Positions 9,051 to 19,862 of a stretch of DNA of 37,000 nt are shown in pieces. Position 1 is the stretch's first letter; each line of letters starts with the position of its first letter. A program made the translations under genes and the position numbers. Source of the stretch: Adiantum capillus-veneris (taxonomy: Eukaryota > Streptophyta > Polypodiopsida > Polypodiales > Pteridaceae); contig CM043969.1 of the NCBI GenBank assembly GCA_014529385.2, positions 14,087,446 through 14,124,445 on the forward strand, given 5' to 3'. The notes beneath the pieces were generated by a model. That model was given only the letters and a program-made list of their open reading frames with translations, did no database searches and was not told the DNA's origin.

Positions 9051-10338
9051 GGGTTGTTTATTACATTCCAAAAACCATAATGTGTTCTATATCTGTATTT
9101 GCTTTCTGAGTAAAAATTACATTGCGATATGGAAATCATAAGTAACAAGAAATTTATAGCAATATATACAAAATCCTAGTCATTATGGTCAAATTGGTGA
9201 AGAAATGGATCTTTTATCGAGATAGTGACTAGGAAATAAACAAATCAAGAACATCATGCATACACAATTGTTACATTATTTTCTTCTCTATTTTAAGGGT
9301 GGAGGTTGTTTTTTCCTAATTTGGGTCAATTTATTTTAAAAGTTCTTTTGGGGTTAAGAAAAGTTGGGTACTACTAATGGTAAAAAACCTCCTTATTTAT
9401 TGCACATTCAAACGTGAATCTAAAGATTGAAAAGACATTGTCACCCTCATCAATGACTCAAATTTGATTCAGAAAGTATGAAGTCTTTTTTGCATCCTTT
9501 TAGAAAAAAAAACAAGACAAATTCTTTTTACATGGTTCATCACTAATTAAACTCTAATCTTTTATGTCTCTCCAAGATTCTCAATGGATTTCATGCTTTG
9601 AGCAATTCTTCACGTAGCCAATGGCATAGTTATCTCGTAAATCCCAAACCGTGTTGGGGTTGGTCTTCTTTACACAATTCACAATGTCTACGTGTTCATA
9701 TGGACCACAAATATTCCTTGAGCAAGAGTACAAAATATACGTGTCTTTCAAACTCAATGGAAGGTACTAATCTTTTTGAGTGGTAGAGAAGCATGTACAT
9801 CTTCTTGTTGTACTGTTCTTGGAACATGCGTCTATCTAGAACGAAAGAATGTTTCAAGGACCTCTAAGGAACATGCTTCAAAGAGGATTGTCCATAACTA
9901 ATATCATGTAGGACTCTCAAAGTATCCTAAAGTTACTCATTGTACGTTCTTATTAGGGTTGGTTGAAATGGCATGATGTGAATAGATACAACCATGCTTA
10001 ATGTGCGGTAGCCTAAAATGGAAGGCAATGCCTAATTTTGACATTTTCAATGCCTTTTTTGAAAACAAATACCCCAAATGCAATACCAATGGACCGTATG
10101 TCAACACCAATATATTTTATTCACAATTGACATTGTCCAATCCACACATAATGTTAAACCCCTTAGGAAACAAATGAAACAGCTAGTGGCATACCATTGT
10201 CATACATACAAAGGTTGCCTCAGTGGAGTCACAATTGGTACCACATAATAATAACTATAACACTACCCAAATTCCCTATAGCTCTCATACATCGACCACC
10301 CTTCTTGCAAATGAAACCCCACAAAATCTATCACTCAC
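9051..10338. other. Intergenic, no supported gene
   Basis: About 1.3 kb of AT-rich sequence. Frames at 9598-9786 and 10223-10405 (plus) have no motif and the latter overlaps the minus exon-like segment ending at 10339. Exons of the minus-strand gene could continue here, but I could not identify one. Confidence 0.35.
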
Positions 10339-10502
10339 CATTCTTGTGAACCTTCCACAAGTTCCACATTATAAACTCCTTTTGGATGCACATCATCATG
10401 TTTAGCCAATTTCTCAATGATTTCCAAAGCAAAGTGTCCCACATAACTTTGTTGTTTGCAAAGAGAAGACAAACTTTGGCCATATGCATATGCATCCATG
10501 CA
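10339..10502 (-). pseudogene. Exon-like coding segment c (minus), unknown gene
   Basis: On the minus strand a possible acceptor (TTTTTAAG/TGCATG) opens a frame starting MDAYAYGQSLSSLCKQQS and continuing through HFALEIIEKLAKHD and HPKGVYNVELVEG to SQEW, where a consensus donor G/GTGAGT (10338) ends it. There is no stop inside about 54 codons, and the composition is strongly protein-like. I do not recognise the family. It lies 37 bp downstream of exon-like segment b on the same strand, a gap that is short for an intron, so the true exon limits may differ. It could belong to a transposon gene or a host gene. Confidence 0.4.
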
Positions 10503-10539
10503 CTTAAAAACTTAGTTAAAGTGATTTAATGTTCATTAC

Positions 10540-10606
10540 CTTGGTCATCTAAAACGGCCATCACAATCTGATAGAGGTCTGAAGAGCGCTACTTGATTAC
10601 TTGGGA
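10540..10606 (-). pseudogene. Exon-like coding segment b (minus)
   Basis: A good acceptor (CAATTTCTACAG/TCCC) and a good donor (GACCAAG/GTAATG) enclose 67 bases. The frame reads SQVIK, a TAG stop, then RSSDLYQIVMAVLDDQ. The stop suggests decay, or a different true acceptor just after it. Unknown family. Confidence 0.35.
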
Positions 10607-10701
10607 CTGTAGAAATTGAACCAAATCTAAATAATTACAACAGTTTCTTCATAAACCTAAACAAAACTATCACAAAGGAGTTTAGAGAGCAAAGAAATAA
10701 C

Positions 10702-10815
10702 CTAGAATTTTTTGAGCTTCCAATTATTTCATTTTGACTTTGATGAAGCTCACGTTCCCAAACATGGCCATATCTTAAATGTGCAAGCATAGTTACAAAA
10801 ATTGAAGCCTCTTTT
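10702..10815 (-). pseudogene. Exon-like coding segment a (minus)
   Basis: The minus frame reads KEASIFVTMLAHLRYGHVWE and continues RELHQSQNEIIGSSKNS to a possible donor AG/GTTATT at 10701. The pattern (A)IF-(T/L)-LAH followed by a basic helix loosely recalls the N-terminal region of plant PIF/Harbinger-type transposases, but this is a weak analogy and no DDE residues are seen in the neighbouring segments. The reading frame does not join exon b without adjustment. Confidence 0.35.
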
Positions 10816-11112
10816 TTAAATACATGCTATGTTACTTTCCCAAGCCACAAAAGTATTACTTCATATTGTTTTGACACAAAGATTATCTCATCCAAAGTCT
10901 CAAAACTTAGCTTAAGTATACTCTATAGCTTCATGCCAAACACAACAAAGCAACACAACTATAAAACCAAATCAAAGCACACGTTCTCTAATTTAATCTA
11001 CTAGCATAGTTCAAAGCAAGTTATATATACTTCAGGACATCAAGACCCTCAATAAAATAAGCACACAAAACCATGTGCTTCAATTATTTCTAGCAACCAA
11101 GATTGAGCGCAT
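10816..11112. other. T-rich (minus) probable intron or spacer
   Basis: Lies between minus exon-like segments. The minus strand is T-rich with several stops in all frames and no coding look. Confidence 0.35.
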
Positions 11113-11276
11113 CTATATGTAACGGTCATTAGAATCCCAAGCCACCATTTTCATTCCCAGGTGAATCCTGAGCCACACCACCTCTCCTTTTAGAGCACAA
11201 ACCTGATCCTTAAGTGCATCAATCTGAATATGGTATTCCATACAAGTCACGGGTGAGCTTTGCCTGAGAAGGTCAC
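11113..11276 (-). pseudogene. Terminal exon-like segment with coiled-coil look (minus)
   Basis: Acceptor TTTTTATTAG/GTGACC at 11277 is followed by a frame DLLRQSSPV, YHIQIDALKDQVCALKGEV, VWLRIHLGMKMVAW and the stop TAG. IDALKDQVCALKGEVVWLRI has a heptad-like spacing of hydrophobic residues, so a short coiled coil is plausible. It probably pairs with the decayed exon at 11494-11907 upstream on the same strand, though the phase of the predicted junction does not fit without a shift. Confidence 0.4.
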
Positions 11277-11493
11277 CTAATAAAAATGTAACCTATCAAA
11301 CATGAGTTCAATAGAAGGGTATTTAAAGTTCTTGAAACTTACAAAAATATATATACAAAAGGGCATTATTTTTTCAAATTTGAAAAAAAAATTACATATT
11401 TTAAAAGAAAAGGGTACATTATATTCTTAACAAAAGTTATAGATAAGGGGTTTTACAAACATGTCTTGAATGCACGTGATATGATAGTTTTAC

Positions 11494-11907
11494 ACATAGT
11501 GAACCCCCCGGGGAGCTCTGCGCCAATTTAAATTGTTGTTGCTTCTTGCACACCAGCATGTCAAGATGGTTCTCCTCAATTGGAGTCATTTTTCCATTGA
11601 AGTGCTTCGTACATAGATATGCCTTGTTAAAAAGGCTTCCAATTTGTTGGCCATTGGTTCACTAATTCACAATATCCAGATGAGTTTCTAAGTGTGTTTC
11701 GAAGTCCAACTACCTAAATTCACCACGGGAAAATAAGTCCTGCAATGCAGCCAAGAGTTGTTGATTCTTCCCACCATGTATTACCAGATTACTAGAAGTG
11801 GATCCCACACATTAAGCACTTCTCTTTGCCAATTGAACATTGTGAATCCTTGGAGGAGTGGACTTGATACCATTGGCAAGGATGGCATTGTTATTATTGT
11901 TTTCCAT
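11494..11907 (-). pseudogene. Decayed protein-coding exon (minus), Asn-rich start, unknown family
   Basis: From ATG at 11907 one minus frame reads MENNNNNAILANGIKSTPPR, then IHNVQLAKR, GGKNQQLLAALQDLFSRGEF, LDFETHLETHLDIV, SLFNKAYLCTKHFNGKM and NHLDMLVCKKQQQFKLAQSS. It is protein-like throughout 138 codons, but four codons are stops (TAA at 11814, TAG at 11712, TAG and TGA at 11664-11659). Because the frame stays aligned across the stops, this looks like a gene inactivated by point mutations, not by indels. I do not recognise the protein. Together with the segments at 11113-11276 and possibly 10339-10815 it forms a minus-strand pseudogene region that single-frame ORF finding misses. Confidence 0.5.
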
Positions 11908-12111
11908 AGTTGTACCATTAAAGAGTACATCATAGTGCATATAAATCTAAAATGTGTGTTAACTACCACCAAGTAAGTAATCTCAATGTGTACTACAAAA
12001 TTAACACCCTATCATTCACAAAAAAAAATTATCTACCCAAATCATGAGACATGTAAGTTCCAAAAAAACCACAGAGACTTAGATTTTATATCACGACTTA
12101 GCAACATGCAC

Positions 12112-12220
<109 letters not shown>

Positions 12221-13868
12221 ATGGCTATGGTGTTTAATACCACCCCACAGTGGATTAGGAGGTCAGTACCTACATTCACATACGGCCAGGAGATAGTGGA
12301 GTATATAGATGCTTACACTTACCTTGGAGTGGTTTTAAGCGAACCAGCATTTTCATTGAGGAGAGCATGAGAGACCAAATTGACTAGAGCCCATGCAGTA
12401 TTGGGGAGATTTGAAAGGATGTGTTTGCAGGTTCAATTTCAGGAGCCTTGGAAGAAGCTCTAGATCTTTGACACTTTGGTGGCTTCGGCATTGCTCTATG
12501 AAGCTGAGATATGGGGACCTTCATTGGATCATCACGGGAGGTCGGGTTGCATTGATGGATGGGGGGACATGGAGAAACCTTTGGTCTCTATGATCTTGCG
12601 GCTCATTAGAGCCAAGGCGTCAGTACCACGTGCCATTATCCAAACAGAGCTAGAGGCACCCCCACTAGTGGTTGAGGCACTCACCAGATCAGTCTCCTTC
12701 ATACACCGCATGTGGGAACTTCCCAAAGACAGATATGCTCGCCTTGCACTTGAGTCCTCTCGATTGTTAGCCATGCAGGGAGATAGAACATGCTGGTATG
12801 GGGAGATAACATCATGGTTTCAGGCGCATGGATTTAGCATAGACAGATTTCCACCCTTCCAGTACTCATTGGATGCACCATCTCTCACTCTTACACAGTC
12901 CAAGATCACCAAAGCTCAACCACCAAGACTTGACTCAGCTAGACACCAGGAGGACATGGATACAGCCAGCACAAGAGTTGGACACAAAGACGTCTTTCTA
13001 TAGAGAACATCTTCTCCAGCTTACGAAGGATGGTTTTGTGACGAGACCCAGATACATGGACACCCACCTATCTCATAGGATACGATGTGCTATTGGTCAG
13101 ATATGCACATCTTCACACCAGCTGTGGATTGAGACTTGGAGATACAACGGAGTTCAAGCAGAGGCCAAGGCATGCCCCTTTTTGACATGAAGCTTGAGAT
13201 AGATTGCACTACATATGCCGATGCCCCATCTACTACAAGATATGAGGCCGCTTCCACTGCTTGTTTAGAGAGGGTTTTGGACCACTCTCTAGAGTCATAG
13301 GGTACAAGGATTAGAGATGCTTGGCTTAGTTTTTGCTTGAGCTGCACAGACACAGAGAGAGCTTGATGAGAGAAGAGGCTATCAAAGTCTCAAAGACGAA
13401 TCACAATTTTTTTTAGAGCAGACATTGGACAGCTGGAGGAGCTACAACCACAGCAGATCGTCTCACACCAGAGGCACACTGATCAATTGAGCAATTGAGC
13501 TGGGGAGATCCAGACGCCCACAACTGTAGAGGACTACACACCATCAATGGAGGCTGCATTAGAGGATTCAGATCACTTTGGCCAGGCATGCATGATGCCC
13601 GGTTAGACTACTGACCATGGAGGATATTGATGAGATCCGCCAGCCATCCATGTTGGATCTCGTGTGATTTAGCTATTGAGCTATCCCAGCCAGCTGCTTA
13701 CTTTGCTTAGTTCACATCGAGCAGCTTAGGATTCCATAGTATTTTTATTTTACTATGTTGTTAATTTGTTACTCTAACTTTGTATAAGATCCACCACATT
13801 GTAACTTTTTGGTCTCATACGTCACTTTGGCCTTTTGAAGATGATAATATAACATTTCATTTCATTTC

Positions 13869-13872
<4 letters not shown>
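12221..13872 (+). mobile_element. 5'-truncated non-LTR retrotransposon (LINE), 3' half
   Basis: The sequence encodes the C-terminal part of a LINE ORF2 in several frames. MVFNTTPQWIRRSV then YIDAYTYLGVVLS (12224-12360) is the region after the reverse transcriptase catalytic core. LYEAEIWGP then ILRLIRAKASVPRAI, ELEAPPLVVEAL and FIHRMWELPKDRY (12490-12740) is the thumb/connection region. A shifted frame near 13215-13290 gives YICRCPIYYKI then GRFHCLFREGFGPLSRV. Stops and frameshifts (for example near 12365, 12465 and 13003) break it. The 3' end is GATGATAATATAA followed by (CATTT)n and then (CT)n. The catalytic YADD block is missing because of the 5' truncation at the CG repeat. Confidence 0.8.
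12476..13003 (+). pseudogene. LINE ORF2 C-terminal fragment (reverse transcriptase connection region)
   Basis: This is the longest intact frame of the LINE remnant (175 residues). It covers the LYEAEIWG motif (typical LLYG.E.WG of LINE ORF2), the basic RLIRAKASVP stretch and the conserved LPxxxxARLALESSR-type helix. It begins after a frameshift and ends at a stop before the terminal Cys-rich region, so it cannot make a working polymerase. Confidence 0.75.

Positions 13873-13944
<72 letters not shown>
13872..13944. repeat. Compound microsatellite (TC)25(AC)11
   Basis: Follows the LINE 3' tail (CATTT)n without a gap, so the tail may have seeded it. Confidence 0.95.
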
Positions 13945-13947
<3 letters not shown>

Positions 13948-14282
13948 CATAGTCACCTACCCTTTTATAAATGAGAGGGTCAACATGTACAATCCGTGTG
14001 CTTGAACAACAATCTCTATGACATAAACGTAATATTTTGAATCCCAGGTACTCAAATCGCAAATCAAAAATCTATTTCATAGAATCCAAAAAGTTGGGAC
14101 AAATCCAAACATCCAAAAAACATGCTGGATCATGAACAACATAGTTGCTAACAACTATGTCAACATAGTTTTTGACATGATTGTCATTAAAAAAACTCAA
14201 ACAAGGATATTATTGTGCCATAAATGATCTAAGAGGAAAAGTTATTGCACACTTTTTCATGCAATAGACGATTGTGTCAGTT
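13945..14282. other. Intergenic, no supported gene
   Basis: AT-rich, no gene. It may include the outer part of the LTR whose promoter core starts at 14283. Confidence 0.35.
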
Positions 14283-14288
14283 GTTGCC

Positions 14289-14295
14289 TATATAA
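14289..14295 (+). promoter_or_regulatory. LTR TATA box (TATATAA), 5' copy
   Basis: Lies in the 62-bp block repeated at 16265-16325, where the same box sits at 16271-16277. Confidence 0.5.
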
Positions 14296-14411
14296 GGGAT
14301 GGAGGCTGGGAGGAGAGACAGATTCTAGACACTCTGTTCTCATAGGGGTATAAAAGCCAAGTCTAGCAAAGATAAGTCGTGGAGCTAATTTTGGAAAAGG
14401 CTTGCATGAAA

Positions 14412-14634
<223 letters not shown>

Positions 14635-15044
14635 TAGAGGAACTCTCAGGTGGGCACGACCACTTGGACATGGGGGAGAAGCCAAAGTGGCCTTCACAAA
14701 AATTTTAGCAATTGGGTCCGTTGGGAGCGCACTGGGGAAGGGATGATTTTATGTTTCTTCATCTCTCCTTTTTGAGCTCTGTAACAAGCATTGTGAGAAT
14801 ATCTTCCTCTTGCTATGCTGCTCAACTTTGTTGCCATCGCTAGCCTTGTTAAATCGAAAACATCAACTCGTAATCAAATGCCGATGTTGACTGGGAACTA
14901 TGAAATCCACCGTCCAATCGTGAAATTTGCTGATACTTGAAAGATTGTCAGAAAAGACAATGTCCAATCTAAGGAAGATAAACTATCAAAACTTATGCAC
15001 TCGTGCAATGACAGTTTTACTAGCCAGGCTTACACAGATATATT

Positions 15045-15800
15045 CAAAACTATGTCTTGCATTGCCAAAAATGTCAAGTAAATGAAGCAGAGCGCATGAA
15101 AGCAGGAGGTCTCTGACATCCATTGGAGATTCCTAATGGTAAATGGAAAAACATCTCTACGGATTTTATTGTGGTTTTACCAACCATTGTACAAGGTCAT
15201 GACTCGGTATGGGTGGTCGTAGATCGTTTGACTAAACTTTGCAAGTTTATTCCAACCAAGTCCACAATTAAAACTCCAAAATTAGCTAAGGTATGAATTG
15301 ATAATTTGTGTCTAGATGGGTTTCCTAGCAATATTGTGAGTGCTCATGATCCCAAGTTTAACAATTGCTTTTGGAGGGATGTGTTTAAGAGATTGTGTAC
15401 ACAACTCAACATTAGTATTGAAAATCATCCTAAAACAAATGGTTAAACTAAACCTGTTAATCAGGTGCTAGAGGATATGCTAAGAGAATACGTTAGCAAA
15501 GGGCAATCAGATTGGAAAGAGTATCTCTCTCTCTATTCAATAATTTTCTTCCAATAGTGCTAAGCGTATGACAACTAGTTTTAACTCTTTCATGCTTATG
15601 TATGGTTTTCAACCTAGGTAGCCAATTACGGTGGGTTGACAAAACTAAAAAACTTTAGCAGATCAAGGATTTTCTCCAAGAACACATGGAAATGCTAAGA
15701 CTTGCTCGTCAAAATGTTCAACAAGCACAAGATTGGTATAAAAAGTACGCTGATGAAAAACGTTGGTAGCTTACCTTCGTGAAAGGGGACGAGGTAACGT
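15045..15800 (+). pseudogene. Ty3/gypsy integrase, broken by stops
   Basis: Integrase would insert element cDNA into the genome. The fragment starts with the end of the zinc-binding domain (CQKCQVNEAERMKAGG). It then shows ISTDFIVVLP (first catalytic D), VVVDRLTKLCKFIPT, SAHDPKFNNCFWRDVF (second D; usual SDRDP) and VNQVLEDMLREYV (catalytic E), so the DDE residues are still visible. In-frame stops occur after GGL, after LAKV and in HPKTNG. The C-terminal part (about 15640-15800) has a KYADEKRW-type motif and more stops. Surely nonfunctional. Confidence 0.8.
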
Positions 15801-16089
15801 GTGCTAGAGCATTCAAAAAGTTCAAAGACTGGCCTAACACCTAAATTATCTTTGAGGTATTGTGGGCCTTTTAAAAAGATCTCTGAGAGTTGGATATATG
15901 GCCTACAAACTCTCATTACATATAAACACTTTTGTATTCATTTGGTATTTCATGTAAGTTGTTTACATGAATGCTTGAATAGGGATGACAATGTCATTGA
16001 CCAATGTCTTTTGGTTAATTTCATTGAACCTCCAACCCAATTTCATGAATTTGAGCACATTCTTGACTAAATAGGTGTCATCATGTGCG

Positions 16090-16185
16090 TCAAAATCTTT
16101 AGTCAAGTGGAAAGACAAACTTGAAGAAGGTGCCACTTGGGAAAACATTAGTGTCCTTAAGAATAAATTTCCCACACAAAAAAAA
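16090..16185 (+). pseudogene. Integrase C-terminal chromodomain-like tail
   Basis: One frame reads SLVKWKDKLEEGATWENISV then LKNKFP, the pattern of the chromodomain found at the end of chromovirus integrases (YLVKWKG...ATWE...L...FP). It lies just before the polypurine tract, as expected of the 3' end of pol. Confidence 0.65.
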
Positions 16186-16205
16186 GTAGAACGAAAATGT
16201 TTCTC

Positions 16206-16221
16206 CAAGGGGGGAGTAATG
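16206..16221 (+). promoter_or_regulatory. Polypurine tract and probable 3' LTR start
   Basis: CCAAGGGGGGAGTAA is followed by TGTTAAGGG. The purine run primes plus-strand DNA synthesis in LTR retrotransposons, and TG is the usual LTR start. Confidence 0.5.
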
Positions 16222-16330
16222 TTAAGGGCCAAAGGAGAAAGGCTTGCCTGAACTGAACTTAGGGGTTGCCTATATAAGGGGTAGAGGCTAGAAGGAGAGA
16301 TAGGTTCTTGACACTTTGATCTCACAGGCT

Positions 16331-16924
16331 AGTTCAAAATGTTTTTATACCTAAATTAAGAACTATTTTTCATTCTTAAATTAAGGACTGTTTTTCCTTC
16401 CCAAGGTCAATTATCTCCTAGATCAACAAACAAAAGTAGTAAAAAGAGAGACTATAATGCAATCAAAGCACAAACCGAGCACTTTATGCGTACCAATTAT
16501 TACAGCCATGTATGGAACTGCCAAATATGAAAGTCGTTTAGGCAAGTAAATCTAGTGGATGAGCTCAGAGAACCTAGAACTTTGGAGGTCATCACAATCA
16601 TCAAAAATAGAGTAAACTTCATATCTACCAAACCACTAAGCATCATCTTGTTCTTGGGAGGAGGTGGAATGAGCTAGATTGTTTGATGGCTATTCCAAAG
16701 TTAGACTCAAAATAACTAAATAAGTTCATATGATTAGATGACCAGATGGGAAAATCAATCTTCAAATGACTAGATTATAGATTCAAACTTTAGATAATTC
16801 GATATCAAACTTTAGATGAACAAACGAACTGAAATGAAATAGACTTTAGATTACAAGACAACTGGGAATCCATTCAAATTTGCAATACAATTGAGATTAC
16901 AAGTGTGTCAAATCTAGACTCTTG
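16331..16924. other. Intergenic or LTR-derived sequence
   Basis: No gene seen. Repeated short phrases with ACTTTAGAT and GACTAGATTA (16735-16830) suggest retroelement noncoding sequence. Confidence 0.3.
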
Positions 16925-17075
16925 AATGATCCTACATTATGTGATTGTTCTAATCACTTAGAGACCAATCTCAAAACCTATAAATACATCCTACTCATCG
17001 TATACATCGTACAATATGTGACTATGCCAATCACTCGATCCCACTCTCAAAACCTATAATACGTCCTACCAATCC
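16925..17075. repeat. Imperfect tandem duplication (~77-bp period) with TATA-like motifs
   Basis: Two units share TATGTGA(T/C)T(G/A)T, AATCACT, TCTCAAAACCTATAA and CGTCCTAC-like sequence (starting 16938 and 17015). Each contains CCTATAA(A)TA, a TATA-like box, so it may be a duplicated LTR promoter upstream of the gag remnant at 17990. Confidence 0.55.
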
Positions 17076-17988
17076 TATCTAGGGTGGTTGGTCATTGTTC
17101 ATTGGTCACTAGTCGCTACTCTCGTATTCTTGATCTTGTATCTTGTAGAGCTTAGTGACCTTAAAAACATTTAGTGTTGGGCTTTGTGCTAGTTGTACTT
17201 TTAGATTAGTCTTTCCAAAACCCTTGAATTTAAACTTGATTCTAATTCTGAATATATTTCCATTTTTCTAATTCCATGCTTATAATTTAAAGTCTTTTAA
17301 TTCAATTAGCTCCTTTTGTCTAACTAGTCTGATGTCAAGTCAGACTAGTTTTAGCTCTTTTTGTCTAACTAGTTATATGTCAAATCAATTGAAATCTGAT
17401 TCATGTCATCTGTTCATCTGAAGTTTGAAGTCCTCATATGGTTGTGTAAGAGTCTGAACTAATTCCATATATATTCTAAGCTAACTCTAGAATAGCTATC
17501 AAAGTGATCAAACTCATTCCACTTTGGCGATCATGGTTGTGAGTTAAAGCTCTTGATACGAAACAATCTCCCAGTTACATCTTAGAGTCATCCAATCATT
17601 CACAATGCATGTACAATGCCTAACCTGAGAAGCCTAGAGTTGTTGTAGTGTTTACCAAAAATCAAGATTATGTTAGTACAATTGTAGTGAAATCAAATAA
17701 GGGTAAGATAATGACCAATAGTACTCTCATGGTGAGGAAACTAAGGGTATCAAAGGTGGTGAGGATCATTGAACCTTTGAACACTTAGTACCTTTGTGTA
17801 GTGATGGCATTTAGAAAGAGATAAAAGATGCTCTCAGTCACATGGTTCTCATCATTCATTAGTAAAGGGTAAGGCTTAATATCATATGGATACTAGCGAT
17901 AGTCAAACGTACGCATAAGCGATCAGATTCTTATAGTAAGCCTAGTCAAAAAAAAGAAATCAATACGATCACAAAGACTGATGACTAC
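17076..17988. other. Noncoding stretch upstream of a gag remnant
   Basis: No intact frame. A short direct repeat (AGCTC-TTTTGTCTAACTAGT at about 17309 and 17352) is visible, with CTGATGTCAAGTCAGACTAG between. It is probably the LTR/leader of the degenerate element whose gag follows. Confidence 0.35.
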
Positions 17989-18525
17989 AAACAAATATGG
18001 TAGGCATACATTGACCATCAAGAAAAGCACAGACATTGGGAGAGAAAATCAAATCCCAATGATAGACCTAGACATCACAAAAGGGAGTCAGATCATCATG
18101 TGAAATCTACACACGGGAGAGGTCCAATGATCTAAAAATAGCATTTTTTTGCTCTCAAAAGCAATCAAAGACATGACCTAGACATTCAAATTCAAGATTT
18201 TAAGCAGTATGTTGATATGAAGGATATAGATGAAGATGACTAGTTTGAGTACTTTCCACAAACTCTAAAAGATATTGCATGAAAATGGTACTATCATTAT
18301 TAAGCCTAAAAGTTGCGGACATATAGCAAAATGAAGAAAGCCTTCTTGTTGCTAGAATACAATGATAACCGAGGGGATAATGATATCCTTTATGAGCTAG
18401 ATAAAATCAAGCGAGCTAGGTAAAATGAGCCGCCATCAGAGAAATGCATGCATGCTTGGTTTCTAAGTGGATTTAGAAGAAAGAAGGCATTAGGAAAAGT
18501 TTGGATTCAAAATCAATCCTTTTGC
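17989..18525 (+). pseudogene. Degenerate retrotransposon Gag remnant
   Basis: Plus-strand frames give a charged segment (DHQEKHRHWERKSNPNDRP) followed by FKQYVDMKDIDEDD, FEYFPQTLKDIA, KWYYHY, TYSKMKKAFLLLEYNDN and DILYELDKIKRAR, with stops between. The order (F..TL...A..WY)...(M...F...Y) matches the retrotransposon gag capsid domain of plant Ty3-type elements. No zinc knuckle or pol follows. Nonfunctional. Confidence 0.55.
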
Positions 18526-18527
18526 CT

Positions 18528-18713
18528 CTAGAGAGAGAATGTTGTTGGACCAATGAGAGGCGAGTCACCATAACGGGAGATTCATAACTTTTTCATTTGT
18601 ATATTATTTTCTTCCTTTTCCTAGAGAGAGAATGTTGTTGGACCAATGAGAGGCGAGTCACCATAACGGGAGATTCATAACTTTTTCATTTGTATATTAT
18701 TTTCTTCCTTTTC
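18528..18713. repeat. Perfect tandem duplication of 93 bp
   Basis: The unit starting CTAGAGAGAGAATGTTGTTG and ending TTTTCTTCCTTTTC is present twice (18528-18620 and 18621-18713) without a visible difference, so the duplication is recent. It follows the gag remnant. Confidence 0.95.
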
Positions 18714-19242
18714 AAAAAATGGATCAAAAAAAAGTCCGAATATTTAGATTGCATGAATCTTCACTTTGTTGATAATAAAAGAAACTACTTTTATATCTTA
18801 AATGATATTAATTTGCATGCAACCTTTCGAAAAAATTGTAGCTTAGTTTGACTCTTTTGGATCTTGCGTCTTTCAAAATCTTTTTCTTTACTTCAATTTC
18901 ACCATTGGCTTGTCTTGTATGGGTTATGGAAAACTCCATTTTGAGGGCTAAAAATTACGTTTCAAAGTTTCCAACCCTTTGCCCTTCTGATATATTGAAA
19001 TATTGGCAGATTGGCTCATGTTTGAAAACTAATGTGTTTGGATTAGCCCATTCGCTCATATATTGAAAGAGGTGTGTATTTCTATTTTTAATATTTTTGT
19101 TTCCTATACTAAAATTTCTACATGCTATTGCCTTTTAATGTTATAAATATTTTTTGCAATCCAATTGCTTGCTACCTACCTACTCTTCGCTTGGCATTTG
19201 TAGCTTGTTTGAGATTGTGAAAAAAATTTCCAACGTACTTCC
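18714..19242. other. Intergenic, no supported gene
   Basis: The frame at 18848-19066 (72 residues, hydrophobic start) has no recognised motif and is not called as a gene. Confidence 0.35.
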
Positions 19243-19609
19243 GCGACAACTACTTTATGACACTTTCTCTAGGGTCATAACTTGAGCTCTAGGGAGGAGA
19301 TAGGGTGATTTAAAGAGATAGGGTGATTTAAAGCCCTGTGTTAATATTTTTTTATGTTTTGGATGCAATGGTGGGGTCATTCTTGTCATTTAAGCACTTA
19401 TACTATGAGTTTGTCAACTTGTAAAGTTGGAGATCCAAACATTACAAGTCTTCAAGCTCACAATAGAAGTGCTTAAATGAGGAAAAAGTCCCCATCGTTG
19501 TGTCCAAAACATTAAAAAAAATTAACATAGGGCTTTAAATCACCCCCATCCGAGTCCTAGAGTTCAATTTAGGACCCTGGAAAAAGTGTTATAAAGTAGT
19601 TGTTGCACC
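19243..19609. mobile_element. Foldback MITE (near-palindromic, ~367 bp)
   Basis: The left arm (GACAACTACTTTATGACACT ... TGATTTAAAGCCCTGTGTTA ... ATTTAAGCACTT, 19244-19410) is repeated as its complement in the right arm (AAGTGCTTAAATGAGG ... TAACATAGGGCTTTAAATCA ... ATAAAGTAGTTGTTGCACC, 19470-19609). The arms cover about 150 bp each, leaving a short loop. The left arm contains a small tandem repeat GAGATAGGGTGATTTAAA (19297-19332). Noncoding. Confidence 0.75.
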
Positions 19610-19673
19610 ATGAGAGCCCCCCCCCCCCCTTGTGATAAGAAAACTTTTGTGGCCCTCCCCTTTTTTGCATTAT
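19610..19673. repeat. Poly-C tract and spacer
   Basis: A run of about 13 C (19617-19629) lies between the foldback element and its half copy. Confidence 0.9.
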
Positions 19674-19862
19674 GGAGCAACAACCGGCTTATAACACTTT
19701 TGTCCAAGGTCATACTTCAGCTCTAGCACTAGTATTGGAGTGATTTAAAACCCTATGTTAATGTTTTTTTATGTTCCAAACACAATGATGGGGACATTTT
19801 CCTTATTTGAGCACTTCTATCATGAGTTTTGAGGCTTGTAAAATTGAAGACCCAACAATTAT
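19674..19862. mobile_element. Half copy of the foldback MITE
   Basis: One arm only, in the orientation of the left arm: CAACAACCGGCTTATAACACTTTTGTCC, AGTGATTTAAAACCCTATGTTA, GATGGGGACATTTTCCTTATT, GAGCACTTCTATCATGAG. No matching inverted arm follows. Confidence 0.65.
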
